Shown here: positions 12,120 to 23,325 of the stretch, in pieces
Position numbering within the stretch: the first letter of the stretch is position 1
Layout: each line of letters starts with the position of its first letter
Source of the DNA: Rhynochetos jubatus
Lineage: Eukaryota > Chordata > Aves > Eurypygiformes > Rhynochetidae
DNA: 64,000 nt
Direction of reading: 5' to 3'
NCBI GenBank assembly: GCA_027574665.1
Contig: CM050656.1
Span: 14,769,501-14,833,500 of the forward strand
The notes under the pieces: model-generated
The model's database searches: none
The model's input: only the letters and a program-made list of their open reading frames with translations
Told to the model about the DNA's origin: nothing
Position numbers and translations under genes: made by a program

Positions 12120-12335
12120 GCTGAACAGCATTCTGCACAACCGTGATTGAAGAGAACAAAGCACCAGGGATTGTAATTACTGGTGTTCTCAGCATGTTGA
12201 CACATGTACTGGCAGCCCCTAAAACAGTGAACCCACTACATACATGCTGTACAATTTAAGCAAGTTAGATTGCAGACAGAGTCTGTTAAACAACTAATTT
12301 GCATAATTAATTTGAATAACTAGGATATTTGATTA
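12120..12335. promoter_or_regulatory. Candidate enhancer-like element with POU octamer
   Basis: This segment contains an exact octamer ATTTGCAT (12297-12304), the canonical POU-family site, followed at once by the homeodomain-type AATTAATT (12305-12312). Upstream are ACAAAG (SOX/TCF-like), TGTAATTACTGG and AACCGTG words. It has no coding potential. The clustering of developmental factor sites in about 200 bases suggests a conserved enhancer, but short AT-rich motifs are common by chance here and conservation was not tested. Confidence 0.3.
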
Positions 12336-12355
12336 AATCTGAAATGTACACAAAA

Positions 12356-12377
12356 TTTTTTTTTTTTTTTTTTTTTT
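12356..12377 (+). repeat. Poly(T) run of 22 bases
   Basis: There are 22 consecutive T bases. No recognisable retroposed sequence precedes it on the minus strand, so it is listed as a simple repeat rather than a poly(A) tail. Confidence 0.95.
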
Positions 12378-13826
12378 AAATCAAAGATTAAGACATTCTT
12401 TAAAATGTCAAGGAGAATTTCACATCAGGGACAGAGGCACATTAGCAAACTTTGCAGATACACATTTGCAAAGAAGCACAGATAATCACACTAAAGCTGT
12501 AAGAATATGCTTCAAGTAAAACTGTATGTGACATCAATGATATGTATCAGCACAAACGAAAAAAATGTGTTATGTAGTGCATAGGTGTAATCATAAAATA
12601 TTCAAGGATTGTAGGGAAACTTGTGCTGATATGATGGTTTTGCTTGAATTGTTTAACTTAGAATGTGCACAATCTGGATCCAAGCAAATAGCAGTGGCAA
12701 TTTTAAAATATTTTATTAAAATTGTATCTAAAGGGCATAAGAGTAACATCAGTAAACCAAAAATGTATAGAAATTACAGTCTTTACTCCAAATTTTTATT
12801 GCCTAAATGTTGTCAAGATATGACCCATACGTGGAAGACAAGGCTAGAAATAATGGAGGATAAAAAAATAGGAGATAAGGCTGTAATTTACTGAGGCTAT
12901 GTATAAATTGATTTAGAAGGGTACTTTTGAGATTTCAGGTCCAGATTTTGATATTAAAATAGTCCCTGAGATATACATCACCACCACCTCTGTGTTTGGA
13001 TTATGCTGGGAAGAAGAACCAGCAAACTGGGCCAGAAAGCAGCTGGATTTCCAAGTGGGAATCCCACCTGAACACCATCCTAGCCAATGGAGGAACCTGT
13101 TGGGCACCCATCTTTCAATGTAGATATAGGCCAAGTGAATGCAATTCTGTCCATATTATCCTGTTTCTGTAATATTTTTCAATTCCTGGGACTTTATCCC
13201 ATCCAAATTAACTGAAATTAATATTTTCAAGCAAAATCTTGTAAAAGACATTATTAAATAATCTAATAAAATATCCACACAAAACATATTTACTGGGCTT
13301 CTTTCAGCTATTTAGCATGGATACTTCATTAAATCCCAACAGTCTGCTTAGTGCTGAAGCATAAAACACTGTGAGATGATCCTCTACCTCAAGAATCTTG
13401 AGATAACAGTGCACCAGTATTTGGTCATTTATATACTATTAACGTTTAGGGATTGTCAAAACAGTGTCTGAGTTACAGAGAAAAATGTTTATAGCACTTT
13501 GTAGCAAGGGGAATCTACAAAATGTAATTTATAACCTTGGAATTTAAGTAATAAAATATACACAGAAAAGATAAAGTTAACTTAATCTGCAGCAAGATTG
13601 TAACTTTTTATTCTGTTTTCCTCCTGTCCATCACATCTTGATTGTCAATAAAAGTATAACATTTAACAGCTGTTACATCTCCAGTTCATGAGAAAGCCTG
13701 ATCAGCTCACCCCCAAATATGAGAAAATCAAGTTAATCTTCCTGAACACTCAATGAACAGTATTTCCCATAGGGAAGAAATAAATTAAACAAATAGGTTA
13801 ACCCAAACAGTACTGTATTGTCACAC

Positions 13827-14396
13827 TGTGCTGGTTTCAGACAGGAACGACCTCCCTTACTTCACAGTGCTGTCAACTGGCCCAGAGCAGCCGAGAGAGG
13901 TGTTTCATTCCATGGTATGTCAGGCTCAGTGCACATACACAGTTCTGAGGTGGGAAGTGGCCTGTGAGAGTTTGTTAAGACTTTGGGCCAGCTTGGTAGC
14001 TGGATCATTAGCTCCTTGATGCAGCTATTTGTAGTGGGGTTGGTTCGTTTTGTTAGTGGGTTGTGAGGTTGGCTGGTTTTCTCCCCGCTCTCTGGCTGAT
14101 TCTCATTGCTCTGGGTCCTGGCTGTGTGTTGGTTGGCACGTGGTGAGCTACTGTATCATATGGTTTATTTTCTATTATTTTAATTACTTATTAGTAGCAG
14201 TATTGATAGGATTAGTATCGCTATCATTTTCATTTATATTATTAAATAGTTCTTACCTCAACCTTATAAAATTTTCTTTGTCTTTTCCTCCAACTCTCTT
14301 CCTGCGCTGGGGGGAGGGGGTGTGATGTGTAGGGTGGGGGTAGGTGAGAGTAACTGTGTGGTACTTAATTGCCAGATAAGGTTAAACCATGATGCA
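13827..14396 (+). mobile_element. Solo LTR, avian ERV-L-like
   Basis: The element opens with TGTGCTGGTTT, the usual start of the abundant avian ERV-L-type LTRs. It ends in a block GGTTAAACCATGATGCA that resembles their 3' end. Between these are a GC-rich U3-like part, a T/A-rich part with ATTAAA near 14245 as a likely polyadenylation word followed by a CTCAACC block, and a G-rich stretch near 14308-14340. At about 570 bases it fits a full solo LTR. No internal retroviral genes are nearby, so the provirus was probably removed by LTR-LTR recombination. CACAC precedes the start (13822-13826), and CACAC also occurs at 14395-14399. This is a possible 5-base target duplication, although it overlaps the expected terminal CA, so the exact 3' edge is uncertain. 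Confidence 0.8.
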
Positions 14397-15527
14397 CACC
14401 TATTTTCAGCTAGCTGATCTGTATAGCTGTCAGTATAATTTAGGCTGATGATAGAAAGGAACCCTCACTGGCTTCATAGGTAAGCCCATTTTTTTGATCT
14501 CCCTTTGCCACTAGGTTCTTCAGTATAAGCTGCTACCATCAGTGCCTTAATAACTTCAGTTCTGTAACAAGAAAACAATTATATACAGGAGTTGCACGTA
14601 GTTGTTAGAGAAGAAAGATTTTCCATACTATCTTGTCCCCCTTGAATTTCTGAACCAGGGGATACGAAAGACCTAGAATGCCAACAAACAGCTGAGCTCT
14701 TCAGACATGATTTTGCAATATAAATGCTGTACGTACCTCCACTTCCTAACACAACTTTATTTTTAATAAATAGACCCACATTTTCTACGCGTGCAATGTA
14801 AAGTGAACATATTTAAGCCTGATGTCTTCTTTTGACTCTTCTCTTTAACAAATACAGCTTGTGAGCTCTTACCAGACTTTCAAAGAGGAATGAGCTTTTT
14901 AGGTTTATGCATACAACAGGCTTGTTCACCATGCATGAAAAGGTTGCTAATTTCTGTTCAGTTCAGTCAGACCTTTCCAACTAGCGATTATTGATAGTTA
15001 AAAAGTATGATGTAGGTAGCAAAATAATATGACTAGACCAGTACAACATCTAATACTCTAAAAGCTCACATATTTTAACTTCATGTACATATGACTTGCA
15101 GTATAGCTAACATTTTAATTTTGAATTTCTTTAGCTCTGTAGATACTTTCTGCTGGTCCATCTAGAGGTGTGTTATGTACTAATTCAGGAGAATAGCTGT
15201 ATCAATGACTCTCTGAGAACCTTCTGTTGGACTGAAGGTACATGTAATAAAGACAATTCTGAAAGAGTATCTTTATTGACAGAGATGCTTTGTTTGCCTG
15301 ATCAGACTGTAAATTCTTATAGTAAGCTTTTCGATTTTTTAATATAGTGTACTTTTTACGAACATTTGGAATAACCCTGACATTTTGTGTAAGCTTACTC
15401 TTAGGCATGCTTCAGAATATTTCTACAGTTCACATCTAGTGGGAGTTTTTTTGTTTTATTTACTTTGTAATATACCCAAAAGTCATATGGATCATGCAGA
15501 CATTACAATAGCTTTACACATTTGTAC
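14397..15527. other. Non-coding stretch, no gene seen
   Basis: AT-rich sequence between the solo LTR and the next CR1 copy. Frames are under 70 codons and unrecognised. I see no repeat or regulatory pattern I would support. Confidence 0.6.
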
Positions 15528-15919
15528 AGAAAAGGCTCCCGGGAGACCTTATTGCAGCCTTCCAGTACCTGAAGAGGCCTACAAGAAAGCTGAGGGTGGG
15601 GGGGGACGACATTTTACAAGGGCCTGTAGTGACAGAACAAGGGGTAACGGGTTTAAACTGAAAGTGGGGAGATTCAGCTATCAGGAAAAAGTTCTTCAGG
15701 GAGAGAGTGGTGAGGCACTGGAACAGGTTGTCCAGAGAAGCTGTGGACGTCTCATCCCTGGAAGTGTTCAAGGCGAGGCTGGATGAGGCTTGGAGCAACC
15801 TGGTCTAGTGGAGGGTGTCCCTGCCCATGGCAGAGGGGTTGGAACTGGATGATCTTTAAGGTCCCTTCCAACCCACACCATTCTGTGATTCTATGAATCT
15901 GTGATTTTATGATTCTATG
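15528..15919 (+). mobile_element. CR1 LINE 3' end, heavily 5'-truncated
   Basis: This is about 390 bases of CR1 covering the end of ORF2 and the 3' untranslated region. Coding remnants include [16 protein letters not shown] (15622-15669), but the frame is disturbed by the G run near 15600. The tail is five consecutive 8-base units at 15880-15919: ATTCTGTG, ATTCTATG, AATCTGTG, ATTTTATG, ATTCTATG. CR1 ends in such short repeats instead of poly(A). Its last 100 bases differ from the copy ending at 8294 at only a few positions. An apparent 133-codon frame across this region mixes flanking DNA and CR1 and is not a gene. Confidence 0.95.
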
Positions 15920-16504
15920 AACTTTCCATTCTGAACTTATTGAACAAACATAAGAGACTTCTGGTTTTCCAAGTGGACCTAGAGGGACTAGACTGCCAAC
16001 AACTGCATCTTGGTCAACTGGGTAAGGTCTTTTCTCTGCCCTGCAATTGCCATATGAATAGAAGTACTTAACTGCCTTGTCCTTGGGTGAAATAAGATAA
16101 CTGACTTGTTCGAAATGAGGATCTATTAAACTGCCAGCATGAAACTGGAATAATACATATACCTATAAAGAGTTTAGAATTTACTGTTGTATTGAGATAC
16201 TGATTTATACACAGAACATGATGTCACTTTTACATGCTATACATTCAATTAATCCTGCACTATGTTGATGCTTGAACAGTGAGATATCAATAAATAATGA
16301 TCAGATGGATATCAAGAAAATGGATTTTTCTTATATTAATTAGCATACTGAAACTAAACAGATTATAAATATTTTAATGAGGATATTTTATACAAGTGTG
16401 ACTTTCAATAAATTGTAGATTTTTTATATCTATTTTGCCTTTTATCGACACATAAAGAAATTAATTTGATTCTTAAACAATAAATTTATAAAACTTGGCA
16501 TTTA

Positions 16505-16700
16505 TATGCATATTTCAGTGTTGGCTGAGATTGTCAGAAGTAACAGCTAATCTTCTTTATGTAGCAGGGTGCTGAGTAGGCTTAAAAGTCCTTTGCTTCC
16601 AGAATGAAATGTAATTATGAGACATGATTACAACTGATTATAATCAATCAGCATAGTCTTAAGTGTAATTTATATTGCTGCAGCTGTGGAAAGATTAAAT
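16505..16700. promoter_or_regulatory. Candidate conserved element rich in TAAT sites
   Basis: Several homeodomain-type cores are packed here, including TGTAATTATG, CATGATTACA and a 12-base palindrome TGATTATAATCA (16635-16646), with a CAGCTG E-box at about 16681. There is no coding potential. Motif density in AT-rich DNA can arise by chance; conservation is untested. Confidence 0.25.
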
Positions 16701-17589
16701 CATCATATAAAATACAATTTCTCCAAGATATGTAAAATTATTTGAACACACCCAAATACAGTAAACTCATAATGCCATAAATATAGAGTAAATAGTGCCA
16801 ATTACATAATAGTTTAGGGCTGTGCGTACCACAAAGTAAGTTTTCCCTAACGGAGGATATTCCTCATTCAAGACACAAAATTGTCCCTTTGTTATAGTGA
16901 CAGGAGAATCTTTCTGGCCTTCTAAACTCTTTCTTACAGCATTTGTCACATATAATGTGTCACTACCAGCACCAGAACTACCATAGGCAGCAAAAGCCCT
17001 TTTGAAACAATAATAGAAACTAGCTGTGAGGGTTTACAGAACAACATGTTTTAGGGTAAGACCCATGCTACCTGTCAAAAACTGCTGAGTTCTCTTTGCA
17101 AATCTGCTAAACAGCTTTGTTTCTTACTCTCCATCTCTAATTCCACGTGGTAGGTGAAAAGCATGACTGCAGACATCTATCAGCCAGCCTTGTTCCAGTT
17201 AGTCTGGAGAGCCCCAGCAGTGACCCAAGGCTGGGAAGGAGTCAGGGCTTGCTGCAAAGGGGCTGCCTACTCCCAGGAGCCAGCCAGGACTCACCATGGC
17301 TCTGTTTTTCCTCCATGCCAAAGCAACTTTTCACTATCTGTATTCTAGTTGTATTTAGGATTTTAGTAAAGGGTTAACCTCAGTTTTGCAGTCTGCAAAG
17401 TGACAGTAACAATACTTAACTGTTTTGGTAGGAACAGTATTGAGGGCTAATGGAATGTTTTCTAAGTTCTTTCATTTTTCCACACAATTTCAGGTCAAAG
17501 AAAATCTCACCAAATAATATCTTGTCTGGAAATCTGAAACTGAAAAAAATACAGGAGAAAAAATACCATTTCTAAACTGATCAGAATAT

Positions 17590-17602
17590 ACACACACACA
17601 CA
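17590..17602. repeat. (CA)n microsatellite
   Basis: About six CA units after a short TATA stretch. Confidence 0.9.
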
Positions 17603-17934
17603 AATAGAAACTAATTTACTATTCTTTAAAAAGACAATATTAAAGCTTTTGGCTTTAAGGACAGGGGAAGGTAATCAACTGTTTCCTCCAAAAAATGAGA
17701 GAGTATGACATTTATAATAACTTAAATAATTAATGCTCCGAATAAAGCTCCTCTCCATTAAATCTTAAGATTCTGAATTCTTGCATGGAACCCCCTTTGC
17801 CCAAATTACTGAGAATCTGAAATAAAAATGTTATTTTCTGTGTATAACATGAAACCTGACTCAGATCTGCCTACACTGAAGTCTACTTCTCCCAGAGTTT
17901 TCTCAATTAAAAGGAAAATGCACGTATTCCCATT

Positions 17935-17969
17935 AAAAAAAAAACAAACAACTAACAAACCCCACCCCT
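17935..17969 (+). repeat. A/C-rich low-complexity tract
   Basis: A run of ten or so A bases followed by AAC/AACC-type words with a single T. It is one of several A/C-only or T/G-only tracts in the window. Confidence 0.8.
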
Positions 17970-20900
17970 GTGACTTGTAGTAGGAGAATATTTTATTGCT
18001 CACTTTCCTCCAGAACTAATGTGTCATGGCATCACTATAAAATTTAAAAGCAACATTCCTACAGCAGTTAGTTAGTTAAGATAGACCCTATCCAGTTTGT
18101 AACATTCAGGATTTTTATATTTTGAGTATGAACTTCAAATTGCCCTAGCAATTATCTCTTTTAAAAAGAAATTAATATTCTTGAAATTATGATACATCAT
18201 TAGGATTCTGTACCCTAATATTTCATGCCTAATGAAGGCACATTGAAAAGAGAGTTTAGAAAAATGTGTGTTTAATAATCTGGAAACTGAGCCTATTTAA
18301 CTCATATCTTTCTTAACAGAAGAACAGAGGGGCTGTGAACCATAAAAAAGTATAAAATAGTATAAAAATGTATTATTTATATATAGGGGTTTATTTTAAC
18401 AGGTGACATAGTTCATCAGCTGATAGTATATTTCATCTGTATTTAAATACTCTCTCTATACCTATAAGCTGTTCATTGATGTCTATAGTTTATGGGCTTG
18501 ATCCTCACAATGAATTCCTATGACACTGAATAATTTCATTTTGAATCTTAGCTGTTTCTTTACTTCTCTGCTATTCTATTTCTGTTTGTACCTTGTACTT
18601 TTCAGAGCAGTAGCTGAGAATGACCAGTAGTGTATCAAGGAGCAAAAAAAAAAAAATGTTTGACATTTTTTGTTAAAATAATAAATATTGGAGAAAAACT
18701 GACACGTCCCTAGCCTATGACCACTTTCAAAAAAACAAAATTTTATCTAAACACATATAATCCATCAAAACAACTCAAAAGCTGAAAAACTGAGGATGTT
18801 AACTGCCATTGAAAGAATTAATCAGTGTGTTTAAATACGAATCATTTTTACCTAAATAGTATTTTTCATTCAGATCAAGTATTATTCTAAATTCCATGAA
18901 TTTCATGATCACCATCCCCTGGTATTATTATATTTTAAAGTAGTTTTAATCTAAACATTTTTAACCTACCATTTTTAAACCCAAATGCCTAACTATGTTT
19001 ATTTTTAACTACACTGCACCAAATATGGCATAATTTCAACATTTAAATTTGAGTGTTCTTCAAATTTCCATTTATAAAAGTTGTTTTTCTTATTCAGTAA
19101 TGACTCTGCATTTGAGCCAAGCAGCTGCATATGAAGACTGCCAGAGTTGCTCTTCACACACTTTTCAGTTAGCTAACTTTAAATTACTTTAGTTTACTGC
19201 TTTAAAAGGAGAGGTCAGTATAATGTCAGCCAATAGACAGAATCCTTACATATGAAATTGGTTTTGTTTGCATTTGTAATATTAATGTTTTTATGTTTAA
19301 TAGATTTACTTTTGTAAGAACTTAAACATAAGGAAATTCAGAATTTTTTCTCATTTATTAATTTTGCTAATATTAATATTGCTAATCTCATTGCCTAAAA
19401 TTTTTAAATTCTTGTCAAATTCTGGTCAAATTAAAGAACTTTAAAATGCATACAGTTCATAATTTATGTATTTTCATCAATAAATTTTAATTAATTAATT
19501 TATTTCCTCCTCAAAGTAATCTTACAGAACTCCAAATATACGGCAAGTTTTAAACCTGATGCTATCTTTAAGCTTCTTCTTTTCAGCAAGGGTACACAAG
19601 TACACATTAAAACCAAATTTTCAGTTATATAGGTAGTTAAGAATGAATGTTGGCTGCTAAGAACACCTTCAAGGGCAGATGGCAGGCAGGGTCCATAAGC
19701 AGACATGGTTTCACTACTGATAACAATGGTGACAATAAGAGTAAAGGACATGGATATAGCCTGCTTGTTTCACTTTATGTATTTGGACCTTCAGTTGCCT
19801 AAATACCTTGCAAATCTGTCATCAATAGATGCTTTGCTGAAGTGGAATCGGACTTACCTCTTGACTATTGGAACAAAAATATTTATCAAAATTAGTCAAG
19901 AAGCACCATTCAACAGATCTACTTGTAAACATTCAACTGGGGATATATTTATTAAGTCTATTCACTAAGCTGCTAGTTTTTCTTAAAAAATGATCCAAAT
20001 TAATCGTTAAGTAATTTAACTAATCTCAAATAAGGACTTGCCTGCTGTAATGATAGTAATGACATAAAGTAGATGTTTTTCCTTTAAACATTAGTATTTG
20101 GAGGGCAATTCAGAAGTTCATTTCTATGACACTCAAAAAAGTCAATACAGTAGATGGTTGGTGAGTGTTAAACTTAATATCACTTACTAGGAAGAAATAA
20201 ATGCCTAATAATAAAATTCACAGCGAATTATCTCAGAAGTTTCTTGCCTAAATTAATAAAAAACTATTTAAAACCAGATTTTTTTTTTTTTAAAAGGATA
20301 AATGATGACAATAATACAACAATGACAAGGAAGAACAGTGTAATTTTAGAATCATTGAAATACTCTTAGCTAAAAGTACATCTTCAGTTATCTTAAAACA
20401 ATTCCTATTTATCCATAATTGGGTCAGAACCTTCTACTTATTAATTATATTAAAGATCCCATAATTATCTTTCACTCAATTATCTGAACAGTTTCAATGT
20501 CCAGCATGCCATTTAGATAATGAACATAGCATTTTAATGGTATCACTAACAACCACATGGATTTATTCAGCGTGTGCTTAAATGTCTAATTTTCATGGGC
20601 TCTTAGTACCTTAAAATCAGCAGGACCTATGCATTATAAGTATCACTTAAATCAGAAGTAGAATAAAGTTTTGAAAGGGTAACAGTAGCTAAATTCTCAT
20701 AACCAGTTTGTAAACCACTGGACCTTATAATAAAATCCGAGGAGCAACACAAAAAGTCCATTTACATTGACTCAGACTTGTGTTAAACATTGTAAAATTT
20801 AGATCAGGCCTTTACATCCAATTATCTTCAGAAAACTGATTAAGTGCAAAAATGATAAAAGCCCTTATTTCCTTAATGCATCTTTATTTGTACCCAAGAA

Positions 20901-21147
20901 CAGCTAACCAGTAGGATACTAACAGCACGATATACTTTGGTTAACCCATGTGCAGCAAACTCTGCAATAATTAATATTATTATTATATGTAAATCTGAAT
21001 TTATGCCCCATTGCTTTAATTGTGACATTGAATAGTTGCAAAGATCTACCCTGGTGAAGAAGACCACAAATCAGTAGTCTTGTTGTTGATTTAAATATCT
21101 ATGTACAGCCTATGTCTAACATGTAAAATGAAAAATAAACCTGTTTT

Positions 21148-21333
21148 AATGTGAAGCCCAAGGGCAGTCTTGGCTGCAGTGACCATGAAATGGTGGAGTT
21201 TGAGATCCTTAAGGAGGCAAGGAGGGTGTGCAGCAAGCTTGCTACCCTGGGTTTCAGCAGAGGAGACTTTGGCCTCTTCAGGGAACTGATAGGCAGAGTT
21301 CCATCCGATGAAGCCCTGGAGGGAAGAGGGGCT
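21148..21333 (+). mobile_element. Internal CR1 endonuclease fragment
   Basis: This 186-base piece matches the plus-strand CR1 copy at roughly 6045-6215, in the ORF2 endonuclease domain. The translation (frame 1, from 21151) has KGSLGCSDHEMVEFEILKEARRVCSKLATLGFSRGDFGLF. It keeps the catalytic-type SDH (21178-21186) that has changed to RDH in the larger copy. Both ends stop abruptly in unrelated AT-rich DNA and there is no CR1 3' tail. It is therefore not a simple 5'-truncated insertion; later deletion or rearrangement probably removed the 3' part. An 80-codon frame extends from it into flanking DNA and is not a host gene. Confidence 0.9.
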
Positions 21334-23277
21334 TTATTATTTGCTATACATCAACAGTGGAATGCTACAAATATAGCAGCTTTTCTGTTTTAGTTTGTAG
21401 TCTTAATTACTATGATGAATTTTCTCTACTAATCAAAGATGCATAGCCTTCATTCCTGTCTTTTCCATGTTCTAGTGTTTGTTGCAATTAAAAAACTGAT
21501 GCATAGCTACATTTTTCCACAAATCCCAATCTGCAAAACTCAAGAGTGTGTGCAACTTCTTAGTCTATTCTTCCTTCCTTGTACAAGAAGTTTCTCACCA
21601 ATACTAAGGCTTCTGATCAGCCTTTTAATTTTAAATCTAATTGTTATTTTCTGAACTGTGACAACTTATTTTCAAAAGGAATGTTTTTGAGTTCCTTCAA
21701 AATGATTCATGAGCATCACTAAATGGGAAAAACAGCACACTTCTAAAAATCCCTTCATACAGTAAGTCATTAGGTACAGTTTCACCTCCCCTTGTAAGAA
21801 AAAACCTTATTCTTTTTATTTTCATATATATCACATCTAAAGAAGTCTATAAACTTTACAGCAGATAGACTGATTTGAGTGAGGAGTTTATTGTACATGG
21901 TCTAATTTTCTGTATTGTTTGTTTCCAGTTATTTCTTAAGAGGTATATTTTTAATCAACTATTCATTTGCTATAAAAGTTCTTGAAGACTGTTTTCCACA
22001 AAAGTAGATCTTAAAGGTCTAAACATATCATGGATTCCTTGGTATGAATATGTGATTATCATTTCTACTTCACAACTGTTGTCCTTGTTTCATTTACAGC
22101 CACTATCCAATACACAAAATACTATATTGTAGAATAAAGAGTGTATTTCACATCCTAATTTATTTTCAGATGATGATGGGCATTCCCATGACTACACTTC
22201 CCATGTTTTCCTGAACAATGTGGACAAACATTGGGTGGCATAGCATTTTCTGTAGAAGAGACACTGGAAAATTGAGGAGGTAGCATTAAATGCCCAGTGT
22301 GTCCCTAGATCTTGTGTAAAATTGGAAAGCTAAGTAAGGCTGCTTTATCTGCAATTTCATTGGGCAGAAGTCAGATTAAAGCTTTTTAAAAGTTGTGGAT
22401 TAAGATGAAAGGAGTAAGTAAAAATGGAAAATAGTAGTACAGTAAGAACAGAAGTAAAGTGATAGCAAATTAGTTCTTTCTCCTTACAATTCTTAGCAAC
22501 AACTTCTCTATTCTCCTCTTTTCTCTGTTGAGGAGCTCAGTTTTCCCCTAAAGCACAAACGACTTCTGAAGTGAAGTATCATCTTCACTTTATGGCTGCC
22601 AACTATTATATTGATGCAGAAGCATAGGCCAGCTTGTTCCCCTGAGATGGAATCATTTTATAGTCCAGTATGCTGAATATTTATTACAGAACTAAACTAT
22701 TTTGTGGAAAGGCTTCACATTAACTCTTTATGTTAACACTTCATTTAGGAATAGTGAAAATCTACAACAGAGTGCAGATTCCAGCATGATAATTTATTTT
22801 AATCCCCATGCCAACCATTTTAAGAAATTTTGTCTCAGCAGCTTTCTTGTCTGAAAATGAACAGCACTGAGGTCAGTAATTGCTGGAGTAGCAGCAGGTT
22901 CCTGAATCTTAGGGTACCAAATGAAGGGTTTGCGTGAAGGGGGAAATACATCATGAGAAAAATTAAATGAGAGGATTTTTTTTTCTTGCCTTTTGAGTGA
23001 AGCTTGTATCATTTAAGCTGGATTTTTCTATAGAGTAATTCTAGAACATCAATTTGATGTTTCAGAGCTCTCTGTTTAAAGACTGGCACTGTGTGTTTGA
23101 AGATGTCTGAATCTATAGTCAGTAATGTTAAGAAAGATTGCATTTGAAAATATATAGCTGCTGAAACTGAATTAAACCTCTATTACTAGTTATTCACAAC
23201 ACAGGTCACGTCAGATGTGTAATCATAACTGCATTTCCACAATGCGGGTAGTGTCAAGATGTTTTTGGGGTGCCTTT

Positions 23278-23325
23278 TTAGTTTTTGTTGTTTTGTTTTT
23301 TGTTTGATTGATTTGTTGGTTTTTA
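23278..23325 (+). repeat. T/G-rich low-complexity tract
   Basis: Composed almost entirely of T and G in TTTTG/TTTGG-type words, the strand complement of the A/C tracts seen elsewhere in the window. Confidence 0.75.

Larger units (their letters stand above)
8295..13826. other. AT-rich non-coding stretch, no gene seen
   Basis: No gene is supported. It contains a possible MIR/L2 remnant, an AT microsatellite at 9237-9253, a 14-base palindrome (9485-9498), a GC-richer patch at 10870-11160, a T22 run and two candidate conserved elements. Frames at 9720-10067 (115 codons) and 12565-12894 (109 codons) have no recognisable domain and no convincing codon bias. They are within chance length for this composition. 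Confidence 0.55.
15920..21147. other. AT-rich non-coding stretch, no gene seen
   Basis: No gene is supported. Contents noticed: a homeodomain-site-rich candidate element at 16505-16700, a GC-richer patch at 17120-17340, a CA microsatellite at 17590-17602, an A/C-only tract near 17935, and long AT-rich sequence from 18000 to 21147. All frames are under 90 codons and unrecognised. Confidence 0.55.

Noticed and set aside
12565-12894. 109-codon plus-strand frame
   Set aside because: AT-rich, lysine/isoleucine-biased translation with no domain; expected by chance.
13828-14325. Two frames of 63 and 91 codons
   Set aside because: They lie wholly within the solo LTR, which is non-coding.
15385-15786. 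133-codon plus-strand frame
   Set aside because: It joins unique flanking DNA to CR1 sequence, with the conserved CR1 residues only in part of it.
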